Positions 24,645 through 31,930 of a stretch of 42,472 nt of DNA are shown one piece after another. The notes under the pieces are model-generated. The model did not search any database, was not told where the DNA came from, and worked only from the letters and a program-made list of their open reading frames with translations. Position 1 is the stretch's first letter; the number at the start of each line of letters is the position of its first letter. The position numbers and the translations under genes were made by a program. Source of the stretch: Candidatus Rifleibacteriota bacterium (GTDB taxonomy: Bacteria > Riflebacteria > Ozemobacteria > Ozemobacterales > Ozemobacteraceae); the NCBI GenBank assembly GCA_029565415.1, contig JAKQOH010000229.1, forward strand, positions 1 to 42,472, read 5' to 3'.

Positions 24645-25730
24645 TCAGGAGGCGGGGCCGGCCGAGCCTGCGGGACCGAGATCGAGAACGACGATCTCTG
24701 GCGGGCACAGGAAACGGATGCGCGGGGCATGTTTGCGCTCGAATCCGGCGCCGCGGGAGACGAACAGACGACGGCCGTCGGGGAACCGGGATTCCCCGTC
24801 ACAGGCGAGACGGGGCAGTTTGCTGCTTGTCACGAGGGGGCCGAACCAGGGCAATCGGACCTGGCCGCCATGAGTGTGGCCGGCAAGCATCAGGTCGGCC
24901 GACACGGGGCCAAGAGAATAGTCGGGGCTGTGTCCGAGAACGAGGTGAAACCCCTCGACAGGCGGGATTTTCAGCTTCGTGTCGAAGGACTCCTCGTTCG
25001 AGAGCAGGGTGACCGCAAGCCCGCCTTCGAACCGGAGGGTCGTGCGGCCGGTAAACGTTTCGACGCGCGTTCCCGAGAACATTTCGGTCCAGGGAAGGGT
25101 GTCGACGTTGCCGCGGATGGCCATGACGCCGAGCGGGGCCTTGAAATCGATGGATTGCAGATGTGCGCGGGTCGCGAGCCGCACCTTCTGACGGGCCTCC
25201 TCGGTGAAATCATGGGTGTAATCGCCGCCGAGAAGGATCAGGTCGGGCTTTTCCGCGGCGAGGGCGTTCCAGACGCGCTTCTCGTTCTCGCCGAACGCGT
25301 CGCTCTGGAGATCGGTCATGAACGCGATGCGGAGTTTCGACCGGATTTTCGGCGAGGCAATCTTCAGACGCCGGACGGTGAGCTGGTTCGGCTCGACGAG
25401 AAAGGCCTGCCAGGCGACTCCGGCGATACCGGCCGAGAGGAGGAGGAGCCCGAACCCGCGCGCCCAGGCGCGGCTCCGGAACAGAAGGAGACTGCCCGCC
25501 AGCGTTGCGGCCGGGAGGTAGGCGAATCCGAGCCAGGCGAGAAGACGCATCAGATGAAACGCCCCCTCGTTGAGGCGGATGGCCGCGAACGTGCCGCCGC
25601 CCAGGAGGATCGCGGCCGCGATGATCAGGCTGAACCGCATCTGCACGCGGGTGATGAAGAACAGCGCAGAAAGGGAAAGGGCAAGAAAAATGGCATGAGG
25701 TGCCAGGGAAAGGGGAAGAATCTCGCTCAT
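24645..25730 (-). CDS. Calcineurin-like metallophosphoesterase with N-terminal membrane domain
   Basis: 361 residues from ATG 25730 (an upstream in-frame ATG at 25820 is possible; neither has a good ribosome site). Three or four hydrophobic segments (within about 8-108) precede a metallophosphoesterase domain (about 133-350) of the YkuE type: FMTDLQSD, LLGGDYTHD, IRGNVDTL, LGHSPDYS, GHTHGGQ. Two histidines of the family pattern are missing: DxH reads DLQ (Gln142), and GNHD reads GNVD (Val209). The remaining ligands are intact. Activity is therefore doubtful or altered. The gene is first of the minus-strand run, with 12 bases to the next gene, and diverges from the UPF0489-like gene. Confidence 0.82.
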   Translation of the reverse strand: MSEILPLSLAPHAIFLALSLSALFFITRVQMRFSLIIAAAILLGGGTFAAIRLNEGAFHLMRLLAWLGFAYLPAATLAGSLLLFRSRAWARGFGLLLLSAGIAGVAWQAFLVEPNQLTVRRLKIASPKIRSKLRIAFMTDLQSDAFGENEKRVWNALAAEKPDLILLGGDYTHDFTEEARQKVRLATRAHLQSIDFKAPLGVMAIRGNVDTLPWTEMFSGTRVETFTGRTTLRFEGGLAVTLLSNEESFDTKLKIPPVEGFHLVLGHSPDYSLGPVSADLMLAGHTHGGQVRLPWFGPLVTSSKLPRLACDGESRFPDGRRLFVSRGAGFERKHAPRIRFLCPPEIVVLDLGPAGSAGPAS

Positions 25731-25933
25731 GCATGCTATGATACGGGAAACCCCCCTGCTTTTCCAGATGGCGGAAGCAAAGCCGGGAAAGGCCGGCCGC
25801 ATTCCATTCCAAAGCGACAAGCCTCGGCAGAATCCTCATGGTGACAGCCGTGACCGGCTGTTTCGAGCCATCCGGCCGAAGGCGGCGGTGTTTCGATCCA
25901 CGTGGGAGCGAGCGGAACCCTTGCCGTGCATCT

Positions 25934-26902
25934 ATGAATATATATACTGTCAAATATCGTGTCATGGCCCTTGTGCTCTTCTTTGCGGCGATGGTGGCCC
26001 CTTTGTCGGCAGAGCTTCCCATCTATCTTGGGGATTCCCATGCGGGGACGTTGTATTTCCTCGTCAGGAATCTCCCGCCCGGTGCCTCATGCACGCTGCT
26101 GTTGTTCGATGCGCACGACGACGCGACCGGGATCTACCGTTCCGACCGATTGAGAACGGATCTGCGTCAGGCCGAAGCCGGTGCGGCGTTCGAACGATTG
26201 CTTGCCCGATGGCGGCAGCTCGGGGTCATCCAGTGTTACAACTGGCTCGAGCCGCTGATGCCCGACCGGATCGGCCGGGTGGTCTGGGCTCCGGCGGAGC
26301 GTCTGGATTCTGCGAGAAAGGCCGAACTGGAGGAGACGGCGCGGGCGCGGCTCGATCTGTTCCAGGAAGCCGCGGCTCGTGCGTGCGGGCCCCTGGCGAC
26401 GCGTCTCGAGGTGATGGGCCGTGACGAACTTGACCGTGACGCGGATCGGGCGGCAGGGTGGGGGGAGATCGTCGTTTCTATCGATCTGGACTTCTTCGCG
26501 GCCCTTCCCGACGACCGGCTCGAGGCGGACGTTGCCGAGGTGTGGCGGCTGGTGATGGGGCTTCCGCGGTTGCGGGCGGTGAGTTTTGCCGTTTCCTCTG
26601 CCTGGCTGCGCGACCGGGGCCAGATCGATCTCCTGTCCAGCCTCGCCCTGTCCTGCGCTGCCGGGGTCGCCAGTGCGGGGATCCGGTTCGAACCCTTCAT
26701 CGATCTCGGCCCGGATCGCTCGAACCGGGCAAAAGATCTCGTCGCTGCCGCGAGAGAGGTTCCCCGCCTCGATCCCGGCCCCTCGACCCCCCGGCTCCTG
26801 CGTCTTCTCGCCGAGCTGGAGCCCCGCATTCGAACCGAGTTCCAGCCGGAACGTCTGCGCGCCCTGATCTCCGAATGGCGGAGCGAATCTGAACCGAAGT
26901 GA
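25934..26902 (+). CDS. Exported UPF0489/arginase-like protein
   Basis: 322 residues from ATG 25934; a later ATG at 25964 gives a tidier signal peptide (MALVLFFAAMVAPLSA). The mature part opens with IYLGDSHAGTLYFL and LLLFDAHDDATG, and later has VVSIDLDFFAALP. DAHDD and SIDLDFF resemble the metal-ligand strands of the arginase-like UPF0489 family. The family is usually cytoplasmic, so a signal peptide is unusual. Substrate is unknown. The gap 25731-25933 is shared with the divergent metallophosphoesterase and holds a TATATATACTG stretch but no convincing promoter pair. Confidence 0.7.
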   Translation: MNIYTVKYRVMALVLFFAAMVAPLSAELPIYLGDSHAGTLYFLVRNLPPGASCTLLLFDAHDDATGIYRSDRLRTDLRQAEAGAAFERLLARWRQLGVIQCYNWLEPLMPDRIGRVVWAPAERLDSARKAELEETARARLDLFQEAAARACGPLATRLEVMGRDELDRDADRAAGWGEIVVSIDLDFFAALPDDRLEADVAEVWRLVMGLPRLRAVSFAVSSAWLRDRGQIDLLSSLALSCAAGVASAGIRFEPFIDLGPDRSNRAKDLVAAAREVPRLDPGPSTPRLLRLLAELEPRIRTEFQPERLRALISEWRSESEPK

Positions 26903-27067
26903 TGACGACGGTGCCGTCTCGAGAAAAATTGTTATGTAAACCACCACGCTCCTCCACTCAAAACAATGAAACGGCATGAAACAGGGGAATGGGGTGCCGT
27001 AGACATGCTGAGATCATTTCCCCACAAACGAAACCGATGCACAATGAACGACGCCAGATCTATCGTA

Positions 27068-27089
27068 GGGGCGGTTCGCGAACCGCCCC
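27068..27089. repeat. Perfect REP-like palindrome (GTAGGGGCGG type)
   Basis: A 22-base perfect palindrome with half-site GGGGCGGTTCG, preceded by GTA, in the 465-base gap between the UPF0489-like gene and the reverse transcriptase. A related palindrome after the same GTAGGGGCG lead lies at 33533-33556. The rest of 26903-27197 has a TTATGTAAACCA word (26932-26943) and no credible gene. Confidence 0.7.
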
Positions 27090-27197
27090 AAGCGTATTGC
27101 CCCGACATCGTGATCCCGAATCTTCGCCATCTGTGTCACCTGCGGATGAGCCACTCTTCATCGTTTGATCGGATTTGACGCGAATGTCGGAAATAGG

Positions 27198-27351
27198 ATA
27201 TCTTCAACTTGCCTTGGCGCGCGCAAGCGCCGCCGGTGTTTCGCCGGCTCTGGAACGCTAAAAGCAGCTTCAGATTCGGGATCAGATTGCTTCGCAATCT
27301 GCGCAAGGCTGGAATGGGCGCGGGAAACCGCGTCCATTTTCATGAAGATCC
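27198..27351 (+). ncRNA. Candidate retron msr-msd RNA
   Basis: About 150 bases directly before the retron reverse transcriptase. The ends can pair as a1/a2: ATCTTCA (27200-27206) with TGAAGAT (27343-27349), plus GG/CC across a two-base bulge. Inside are hairpins GGCGC/GCGCC (27216-27231), GCCGG/CCGGC (27232-27248, seven-base loop), CAGATTGC/GCAATCTG (27283-27301, TTC loop) and an 11-bp stem with a GAAA tetraloop (27313-27338). Terminal complementarity, a row of hairpins and position just upstream of the RT are the retron signature. The a1/a2 pairing is short and no folding calculation was done. The branch guanosine and the msr/msd border cannot be placed. Confidence 0.6.
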
Positions 27352-27367
27352 CCTGGGAGGTTCGACG

Positions 27368-28276
27368 ATGAGCATTACCGGCTGGTTGGCGAGTATTCTC
27401 GGGATGGACTCGGACCCCGGGAAGGGCGGGCGCCGTGGACCGGGATATGATGTTCGTGAACTCGCCCGGCGCCTGGGCGTTGAAGAGAGCACCTTGCGCG
27501 GGATCGAACCGGCCTACCGGTCGATCCGCGTGCGGAAACCCCGTGGCGGTGTGCGGTTGCTTCTCGAGCCGTCCGCTGACCTGAAGAAGATCCAGCGGTG
27601 CATCCTGCATCGTCTGCTCAACCGACTCGCGGTTCACGAAGCGGTTCATGGGTTCCAGAAGGGCCGCTCGATCGTCACGAATGCCCAGCCGCATACGAAC
27701 CGCGACCTCGTGGTCTGCGCCGATCTCAAAAACTTCTTTCCGAAAACGCGAACGAGACGCATCTGGGAGTTCTTCATCTTCTGCGGCTGGACCGAAGAGG
27801 CGACGGAGCTCCTGACGAAGCTGCTGACCTGGGACAATGGCCTCCCGCAGGGCGCGCCAACGAGCCCCAGACTGGCGAATCTCGTGAATCACGCCATGGA
27901 TGCGAGGCTTGCGGCATTCGCGAAGGCGAGGGGAGGGCAGTTCACGAGATATGCGGATGATCTTACGTTTTCCTTCGACCGGATGAACGTCGTGAAACCT
28001 GCCACCTTCCTTCGCGCGGTTGCAAGCATCGTGAAGGAATACGGGTATGACCTCCACGGCAAGGAAAAGCTCGACGTCATGACCTACAAGAACCGACAGC
28101 GCGTGACGGGCCTGGTCGTGAATGAAAAAGTGAACCTGCCCCGCACCGTCCGCAAATGGCTCCGCGCCGTCGAGCATCACCAGAAAACCGGCCGCCCCGC
28201 CTCGCTTTCCGGGGCACAGTTGAGCGGTTGGAAGTCTCTCCAGCAAATGATCATCGACCAGCGCCACACCCGTTGA
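27368..28276 (+). CDS. Retron reverse transcriptase
   Basis: 302 residues from ATG 27368, preceded by GGGAGG at eight bases. Retron RTs copy part of their own non-coding RNA into a branched RNA-DNA (msDNA), usually as a component of phage defence. All hallmarks are present: NAQPH (105-109, the NAxxH of region X), DLKNFF with catalytic Asp119, QGAPTSP (161-167), YADD (195-198), and VTG (246-248, region Y). The stretch VHGFQKGRSIVTNA is strikingly like myxobacterial retron RTs (Mx162 type), but the long N-terminal extension of those is absent. No effector gene (nuclease, ATPase, TM protein) lies next to it on the same strand. Confidence 0.93.
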   Translation: MSITGWLASILGMDSDPGKGGRRGPGYDVRELARRLGVEESTLRGIEPAYRSIRVRKPRGGVRLLLEPSADLKKIQRCILHRLLNRLAVHEAVHGFQKGRSIVTNAQPHTNRDLVVCADLKNFFPKTRTRRIWEFFIFCGWTEEATELLTKLLTWDNGLPQGAPTSPRLANLVNHAMDARLAAFAKARGGQFTRYADDLTFSFDRMNVVKPATFLRAVASIVKEYGYDLHGKEKLDVMTYKNRQRVTGLVVNEKVNLPRTVRKWLRAVEHHQKTGRPASLSGAQLSGWKSLQQMIIDQRHTR

Positions 28277-28378
28277 AGCAATCAGAAATCCGTCTTCAAT
28301 CGAATTGATGCCCTCGTTGGAAAACCGAACAAATATATATGCATATAATAGAAAGCATAATATATAATATTTCCGAAG

Positions 28379-28398
28379 CATGTGATAATATTCACATG
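28379..28398. promoter_or_regulatory. Perfect CRP-type palindrome in an AT-rich patch
   Basis: CATGTGA-TAATAT-TCACATG contains the exact CRP core TGTGA-N6-TCACA (28381-28396). It sits at the edge of an AT-rich stretch (28331-28370) between the convergent ends of the retron RT and the creatininase-like gene, so no annotated gene starts near it. It may serve an unseen small RNA or be a chance or relict site. The remaining gap to 28480 holds a GTCCCGAA/TTCGGGAC palindrome (28426-28442). Confidence 0.45.
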
Positions 28399-28480
28399 AG
28401 TTGCGGGCGGGTGTGAAACGATCCGGTCCCGAATTTCGGGACGGACACTCAGGATATGAATCGATCCTGGGGCTTGGAGC

Positions 28481-29314
28481 TCAGAGATCGTCGAGATCGA
28501 TCAATTTGAGGAGCAGCCGGACGGGCAGAGGGAGCGGCGGCACGGTTCCATCGTCGAGCATGGCCTGGAGGGCGGCGGTCCCGCTTTTCCCGGCTTCTTC
28601 GAGGAACGGCTGTCCGAGGTCGGGGGTTGCCGCCGCGGGTGATCCGGCGTAGCCATCCTCGGCGCCGCGTTCGATCCAGGAGAAGTTGCCTTTGAGGGTT
28701 TCCCATTGGAGATTGACGAGGCGCTGGGGAAGCTCCCGGGCGCGCTCAGCCTGGACGAGTTCTGGATCGAGATACAACATCGCGGCCGTTTCCCGGATAT
28801 CGCCGTGGAGTTCCGTGGCCGGCTGGGTTCCGGCCTCGCGCAGGAGGGCGGCGACCGTTTCAGGGGGGCTGAACCGGAACGGGCCGAGCGGATCGCAGGC
28901 CTGCATCCCGTCGAGCTGGGCGAGATCGTCGCAAGCGGTGAGGACGGCCTTGGTGGCTTCAGGGGACGTGCTGAAATGGATGAACGCAAGACGGCGGAAG
29001 CCGTCACGATGGAAGGCGGCGCCGATTTCATACAGCATTTCGGAGGCAACGCGCGGGCTGACGGTGAGGGCTCCGGGAAGGCCCATCGATGCCTGGCACG
29101 GCAGATACGGGAAGACTGGCGCGACGAGGTATCTACGTCCAGAGGCTTTGAGGCGCTGGCCGATCTCGAATGCGACGGCCTCGGCGATGAAGGCTTTGGT
29201 TCCGAGCGGGAGATGCGGCCCATGGGGTTCGGTCGATCCGCATGGCACGAGAACGACGGTGGTATCGCGGTCGAACGTTTCGGCTTCGGTATGCGTGAGG
29301 GTGTTCAGATTCAC
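28481..29314 (-). CDS. Creatininase-family protein with degraded metal site
   Basis: 277 residues, normal length for creatininase-like amidohydrolases, which need two metals. The N-terminal motif CGSTEPHGPHLPLGT is excellent (Glu29, His31). However the following metal Asp is Lys40 (GTK instead of GTD), and the NGHGGN motif is replaced by HFSTSPE (113-119), removing another His ligand. The later LHGDIRETAAML matches the HAGxxETS region. The fold is surely conserved, but hydrolysis is unlikely as in the canonical enzyme. Its start overlaps the stop of the HPt-like gene by four bases (ATGA). Confidence 0.82.
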   Translation of the reverse strand: MNLNTLTHTEAETFDRDTTVVLVPCGSTEPHGPHLPLGTKAFIAEAVAFEIGQRLKASGRRYLVAPVFPYLPCQASMGLPGALTVSPRVASEMLYEIGAAFHRDGFRRLAFIHFSTSPEATKAVLTACDDLAQLDGMQACDPLGPFRFSPPETVAALLREAGTQPATELHGDIRETAAMLYLDPELVQAERARELPQRLVNLQWETLKGNFSWIERGAEDGYAGSPAAATPDLGQPFLEEAGKSGTAALQAMLDDGTVPPLPLPVRLLLKLIDLDDL

Positions 29315-29679
29315 GTGGGGTCCTCTCGGGGGGCGTCGTTGGGTTGAACTTGTCTGGATGCGAACTCGAGGTTCTGGACCTCGACGATGAGCTGCCGGAT
29401 CAATTCGGCGATGATGACGGGATCCGGGGCGTTTCGCGCCTTGATATGGATGGCTCCGGCCAGCGAGACGACGGAATCGAGGCGGAGGATCGAGGCGGCT
29501 GACCGGATCCGGTAGCAGAGTGCCGAGAGTTCTTTGTAATCATGCTTTGCGAGGGTGTTCTGGAGCTGGGGCATCTTGGTATGGAAATCGGCGATCGCAT
29601 CCCGGGCGCGTTCGAGATACTCGGCCTTGCTGGCGATGCCGAGCATGGCCAGAAGCTCCGGGCTGGGGTTCGTCAGCAT
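29311..29679 (-). CDS. HPt-like helical protein lacking the phospho-histidine
   Basis: 122 residues, almost all predicted helix. The segment LSALCYRIRSAASILRLDSV (51-70) fits the HPt pattern in which the phosphorylated His precedes xLKGSA; here that place is Tyr56 and LKG is IRS. It therefore resembles a pseudo-HPt that could bind a receiver or kinase without phosphotransfer. No histidine kinase or response regulator is adjacent. The ATGA overlap with the creatininase-like gene indicates coupled translation. An unrelated small helical bundle is an alternative. Confidence 0.65.
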   Translation of the reverse strand: MLTNPSPELLAMLGIASKAEYLERARDAIADFHTKMPQLQNTLAKHDYKELSALCYRIRSAASILRLDSVVSLAGAIHIKARNAPDPVIIAELIRQLIVEVQNLEFASRQVQPNDAPREDPT

Positions 29680-29710
29680 GAAATCGAGATCCTCATTGTC
29701 GATTCATCCA

Positions 29711-30415
29711 TCAAGAATTTGAAGCAACCAGCAGGAGATTTTTTCCAATCGGAGGCGGAATACGGTGTTCAATCCATCGTAACCATGGTACGACGAGGTG
29801 ATCATATAGCTTCACGGAACGGTTTCCGAGGGTGGTTTGGAGAAGGACGAAATTGATATACCAGGGGATGATTCCGATGAAATCGAAATACCGGGTGAAA
29901 AGGATCTTGAATCCTGCTCGTTGGACGCGAGCTTTCAGGTTGGCTTTGTGATACCTGCGAACGTGACCCACTTGGCGATCCATTGATCCATATAACCAGG
30001 ATAACGCAGGGACGAAGAGAAGAAGGTGCCCGCTATGATCGAGGGCTTTGTGAGCGATATCGAGTTCCGCAGAATCATTTTCGATGTGCTCTAGAACATT
30101 GACATACACGATCGTATCGAAACGATCGGAGGAAGGAACGGAGAAGAAATCATTGATGACCTTTGCCCGAGGATCATTCGAGAGATTCTTCTGAAGCAGA
30201 GGAAACATGTTTTTGGAAGGTTCATAGGCGGAGAGGGTCGCGATGGAGGATTCGAGAAGGAGTTTTGAGAAGGATCCCGTTCCGGCCCCGATTTCGGCGA
30301 CCTTTTTCCCGAGGTATGGTTTGAATTCGGACAGAATCCACCTGTGATAATTTTCAGCGAAAGACATGGCACAAAGGTCTTCGCCGAAATATGTTCGCGA
30401 TGAATTCGAATCCAT
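29711..30415 (-). CDS. Class I SAM-dependent methyltransferase
   Basis: 234 residues. Motif I VAEIGAGTGSFSKLL (39-53), acidic loop AYEPSKNM, and the motif near VYVNVLEHIEND are typical of the methyltransferase-11/12 type often found with polysaccharide or quinone genes. A hydrophobic stretch near the C-terminus (FDFIGIIPWYINFVLLQ) suggests membrane association. Base composition is visibly more AT-rich than neighbouring genes, hinting at horizontal acquisition. A second ATG (residue 17) is a possible start. Substrate unknown. It precedes the HPt-like gene by 31 bases on the same strand. Confidence 0.85.
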   Translation of the reverse strand: MDSNSSRTYFGEDLCAMSFAENYHRWILSEFKPYLGKKVAEIGAGTGSFSKLLLESSIATLSAYEPSKNMFPLLQKNLSNDPRAKVINDFFSVPSSDRFDTIVYVNVLEHIENDSAELDIAHKALDHSGHLLLFVPALSWLYGSMDRQVGHVRRYHKANLKARVQRAGFKILFTRYFDFIGIIPWYINFVLLQTTLGNRSVKLYDHLVVPWLRWIEHRIPPPIGKNLLLVASNS

Positions 30416-30482
30416 GCTCTCTCAGAACCCCAAAACGAATTTATGGTTTCTTGGGAAAAAAGTATACGCGACGAGGAAACCT

Positions 30483-30529
30483 GGGACAAGCCGAAAGATA
30501 AGGGCTGATAATATATATTATGTAAACCA
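30483..30529 (+). promoter_or_regulatory. Candidate promoter region of thrC with TTATGTAAACCA word
   Basis: GGGACA (30483-30488), 18 bases, then GATAAT (30507-30512) followed by the TTATGTAAACCA word (30518-30529). The -35 is poor. The leader from here to the thrC start (about 170 bases) has no recognised riboswitch or attenuator. Confidence 0.3.
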
Positions 30530-30703
30530 ATTATGAAATGCCGACGAATTGGGGCGTTTCGGGCGTTCGGCGGGTAGCGTCTGGTGGCGGGATCCGAGTG
30601 AATCGCGCGGGAAAAATGCTGGATTACCGGGGTCTGGAGTGATATAGGTGTGTTCAACGACGTGTTGTCTCTGAAAAATCCTGCCTGATCAAGGAGAAGA
30701 CCG

Positions 30704-31930
30704 ATGAAGATCGTCAGCATGAAGTGCATGTTGTGCGGGGCCGAGTTCCCCCCCGCTCCCGACCGGTATGTCTGCGATACCTGCGGCACCGACGGGATCC
30801 TGGATATCATCTACGAGTATCCGAAGATGCCCGATTACGCCGAGCGTCTCAGAAAAAACCAGCTCAACAACCTCTGGCGGTATCGCGATCTCCTGCCTCT
30901 CGCGAAGGACACCCCGATCTCTCCGCTTGAAGTCGGCATGACCCCGTTTTACCGCTCCACCCGGCTCGAGAAACAGTTCAATATCGCCAAGGTTTACATA
31001 AAAGATGACGGCCGGAATCCGACCGCCTCCCTCAAGGACCGGGCCAGTGCGATCGGTGTCTCGAAAGCCATCGAGGCGGGCGCAAAGGCGATCTGCGCGG
31101 CTTCCACCGGCAACGCGGCCAGTTCCCTCGCAGGCTTCGCCGCTTCCCTCGGAATCAAGACCTATATCTTCGTTCCCAAGCGCGCCCCCAAGGCGAAAGT
31201 CACGCAGCTGCTCGTCTACGGCGCGAACACGATCATCGTCGACGATTCGTATGACAAGGCCTTCGAGCTCTCCGTCGAGGCGACGAAACGCTTCGGCTTC
31301 TACAGCCGCAACTGCGCTTACAACCCCTACCTCGTTGAAGGCAAGAAGACCGTCGCCTATGAAATCTGGGAACAGAACGGCTTCAAGGTGCCCGACCGCG
31401 TCTATGTCTCGATCGGCGACGGCTGCATCACCTCTGGCATCTACAAGGGCTTTTATGACTTGCGCCAGATCGGCGCCATCGAGAAGCTGCCCCGCATCAT
31501 CGGGGTCCAGGCCGCCGGCTGCAACCCTGTCGAAGTCGCGCTCAAGACCGGCACGTTCACCCCGCAGAACGGGAACACGATCGCCGACTCGATCGCCGTC
31601 GGTGTGCCGCGCAACCGTCTCAAGGCCCTGCGCGGCCTGAAAGAGTCGAACGGCGACTGCATCTCGGTCACCGACGACGAGATCCGCGCCGCCCTGGTCG
31701 ACCTGCCGCGCACGACCGCCGTGTTCGGCGAACCGGCAGCCGTCACCGCCTTCGCGGGCTTCAAGAAAGATGCCGCGGCAGGCCGGATCGGCCAGAACGA
31801 GACTGCCGTCGTGCTCATCACCGGGAACGGCCTCAAGGATATCGAGTCGGCCATTTCCGTCTGCCAGCTTCCGGCCCCGACCGCACCGAACATGCAGGCC
31901 GTCGAAGAGACGATCCGCAAACTCTCATGA
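30704..31930 (+). CDS. thrC: Threonine synthase (PLP-dependent, zinc-ribbon type)
   Basis: Converts O-phospho-homoserine to threonine and phosphate. 408 residues. An N-terminal zinc ribbon (CMLCG and CDTCG, residues 8-27) precedes the fold-type II PLP domain with NPTASLKDRAS (Lys111), STGNAASSLAGFA for phosphate binding, and SIGDGCITSGIYKGF. This variant is common in bacteria and archaea; related cysteate synthases or other PLP lyases are less likely alternatives. An AAGGAG site precedes the start. The stop overlaps the start of the next gene (ATGA). Threonine can feed glycine via aldolase, which may be why it borders the glycine cluster. Confidence 0.9.
   Translation: MKIVSMKCMLCGAEFPPAPDRYVCDTCGTDGILDIIYEYPKMPDYAERLRKNQLNNLWRYRDLLPLAKDTPISPLEVGMTPFYRSTRLEKQFNIAKVYIKDDGRNPTASLKDRASAIGVSKAIEAGAKAICAASTGNAASSLAGFAASLGIKTYIFVPKRAPKAKVTQLLVYGANTIIVDDSYDKAFELSVEATKRFGFYSRNCAYNPYLVEGKKTVAYEIWEQNGFKVPDRVYVSIGDGCITSGIYKGFYDLRQIGAIEKLPRIIGVQAAGCNPVEVALKTGTFTPQNGNTIADSIAVGVPRNRLKALRGLKESNGDCISVTDDEIRAALVDLPRTTAVFGEPAAVTAFAGFKKDAAAGRIGQNETAVVLITGNGLKDIESAISVCQLPAPTAPNMQAVEETIRKLS

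Noticed and set aside
23160..25844. Plus-strand open frame of 894 codons opposite the hydrolase fusion and metallophosphoesterase
   Set aside because: Mirror of two real genes; translation is charged low-complexity with no recognisable family or ribosome site.
27158..28381. Minus-strand open frame of 407 codons antisense to the retron RT, starting at the CRP-like palindrome
   Set aside because: No family resemblance; frame exists because the RT codons avoid stops on the other strand. Kept in mind only because the palindrome sits at its start.
28426..28442. GTCCCGAA/TTCGGGAC palindrome as terminator for the creatininase-like gene
   Set aside because: No T-run follows on the minus strand and the loop would be very small if fully paired.
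30530..30703. Riboswitch or T-box in the thrC leader, and a glycine riboswitch before gcvT, gcvH or gcvPA
   Set aside because: No conserved aptamer or T-box core could be recognised by eye in any of these leaders.
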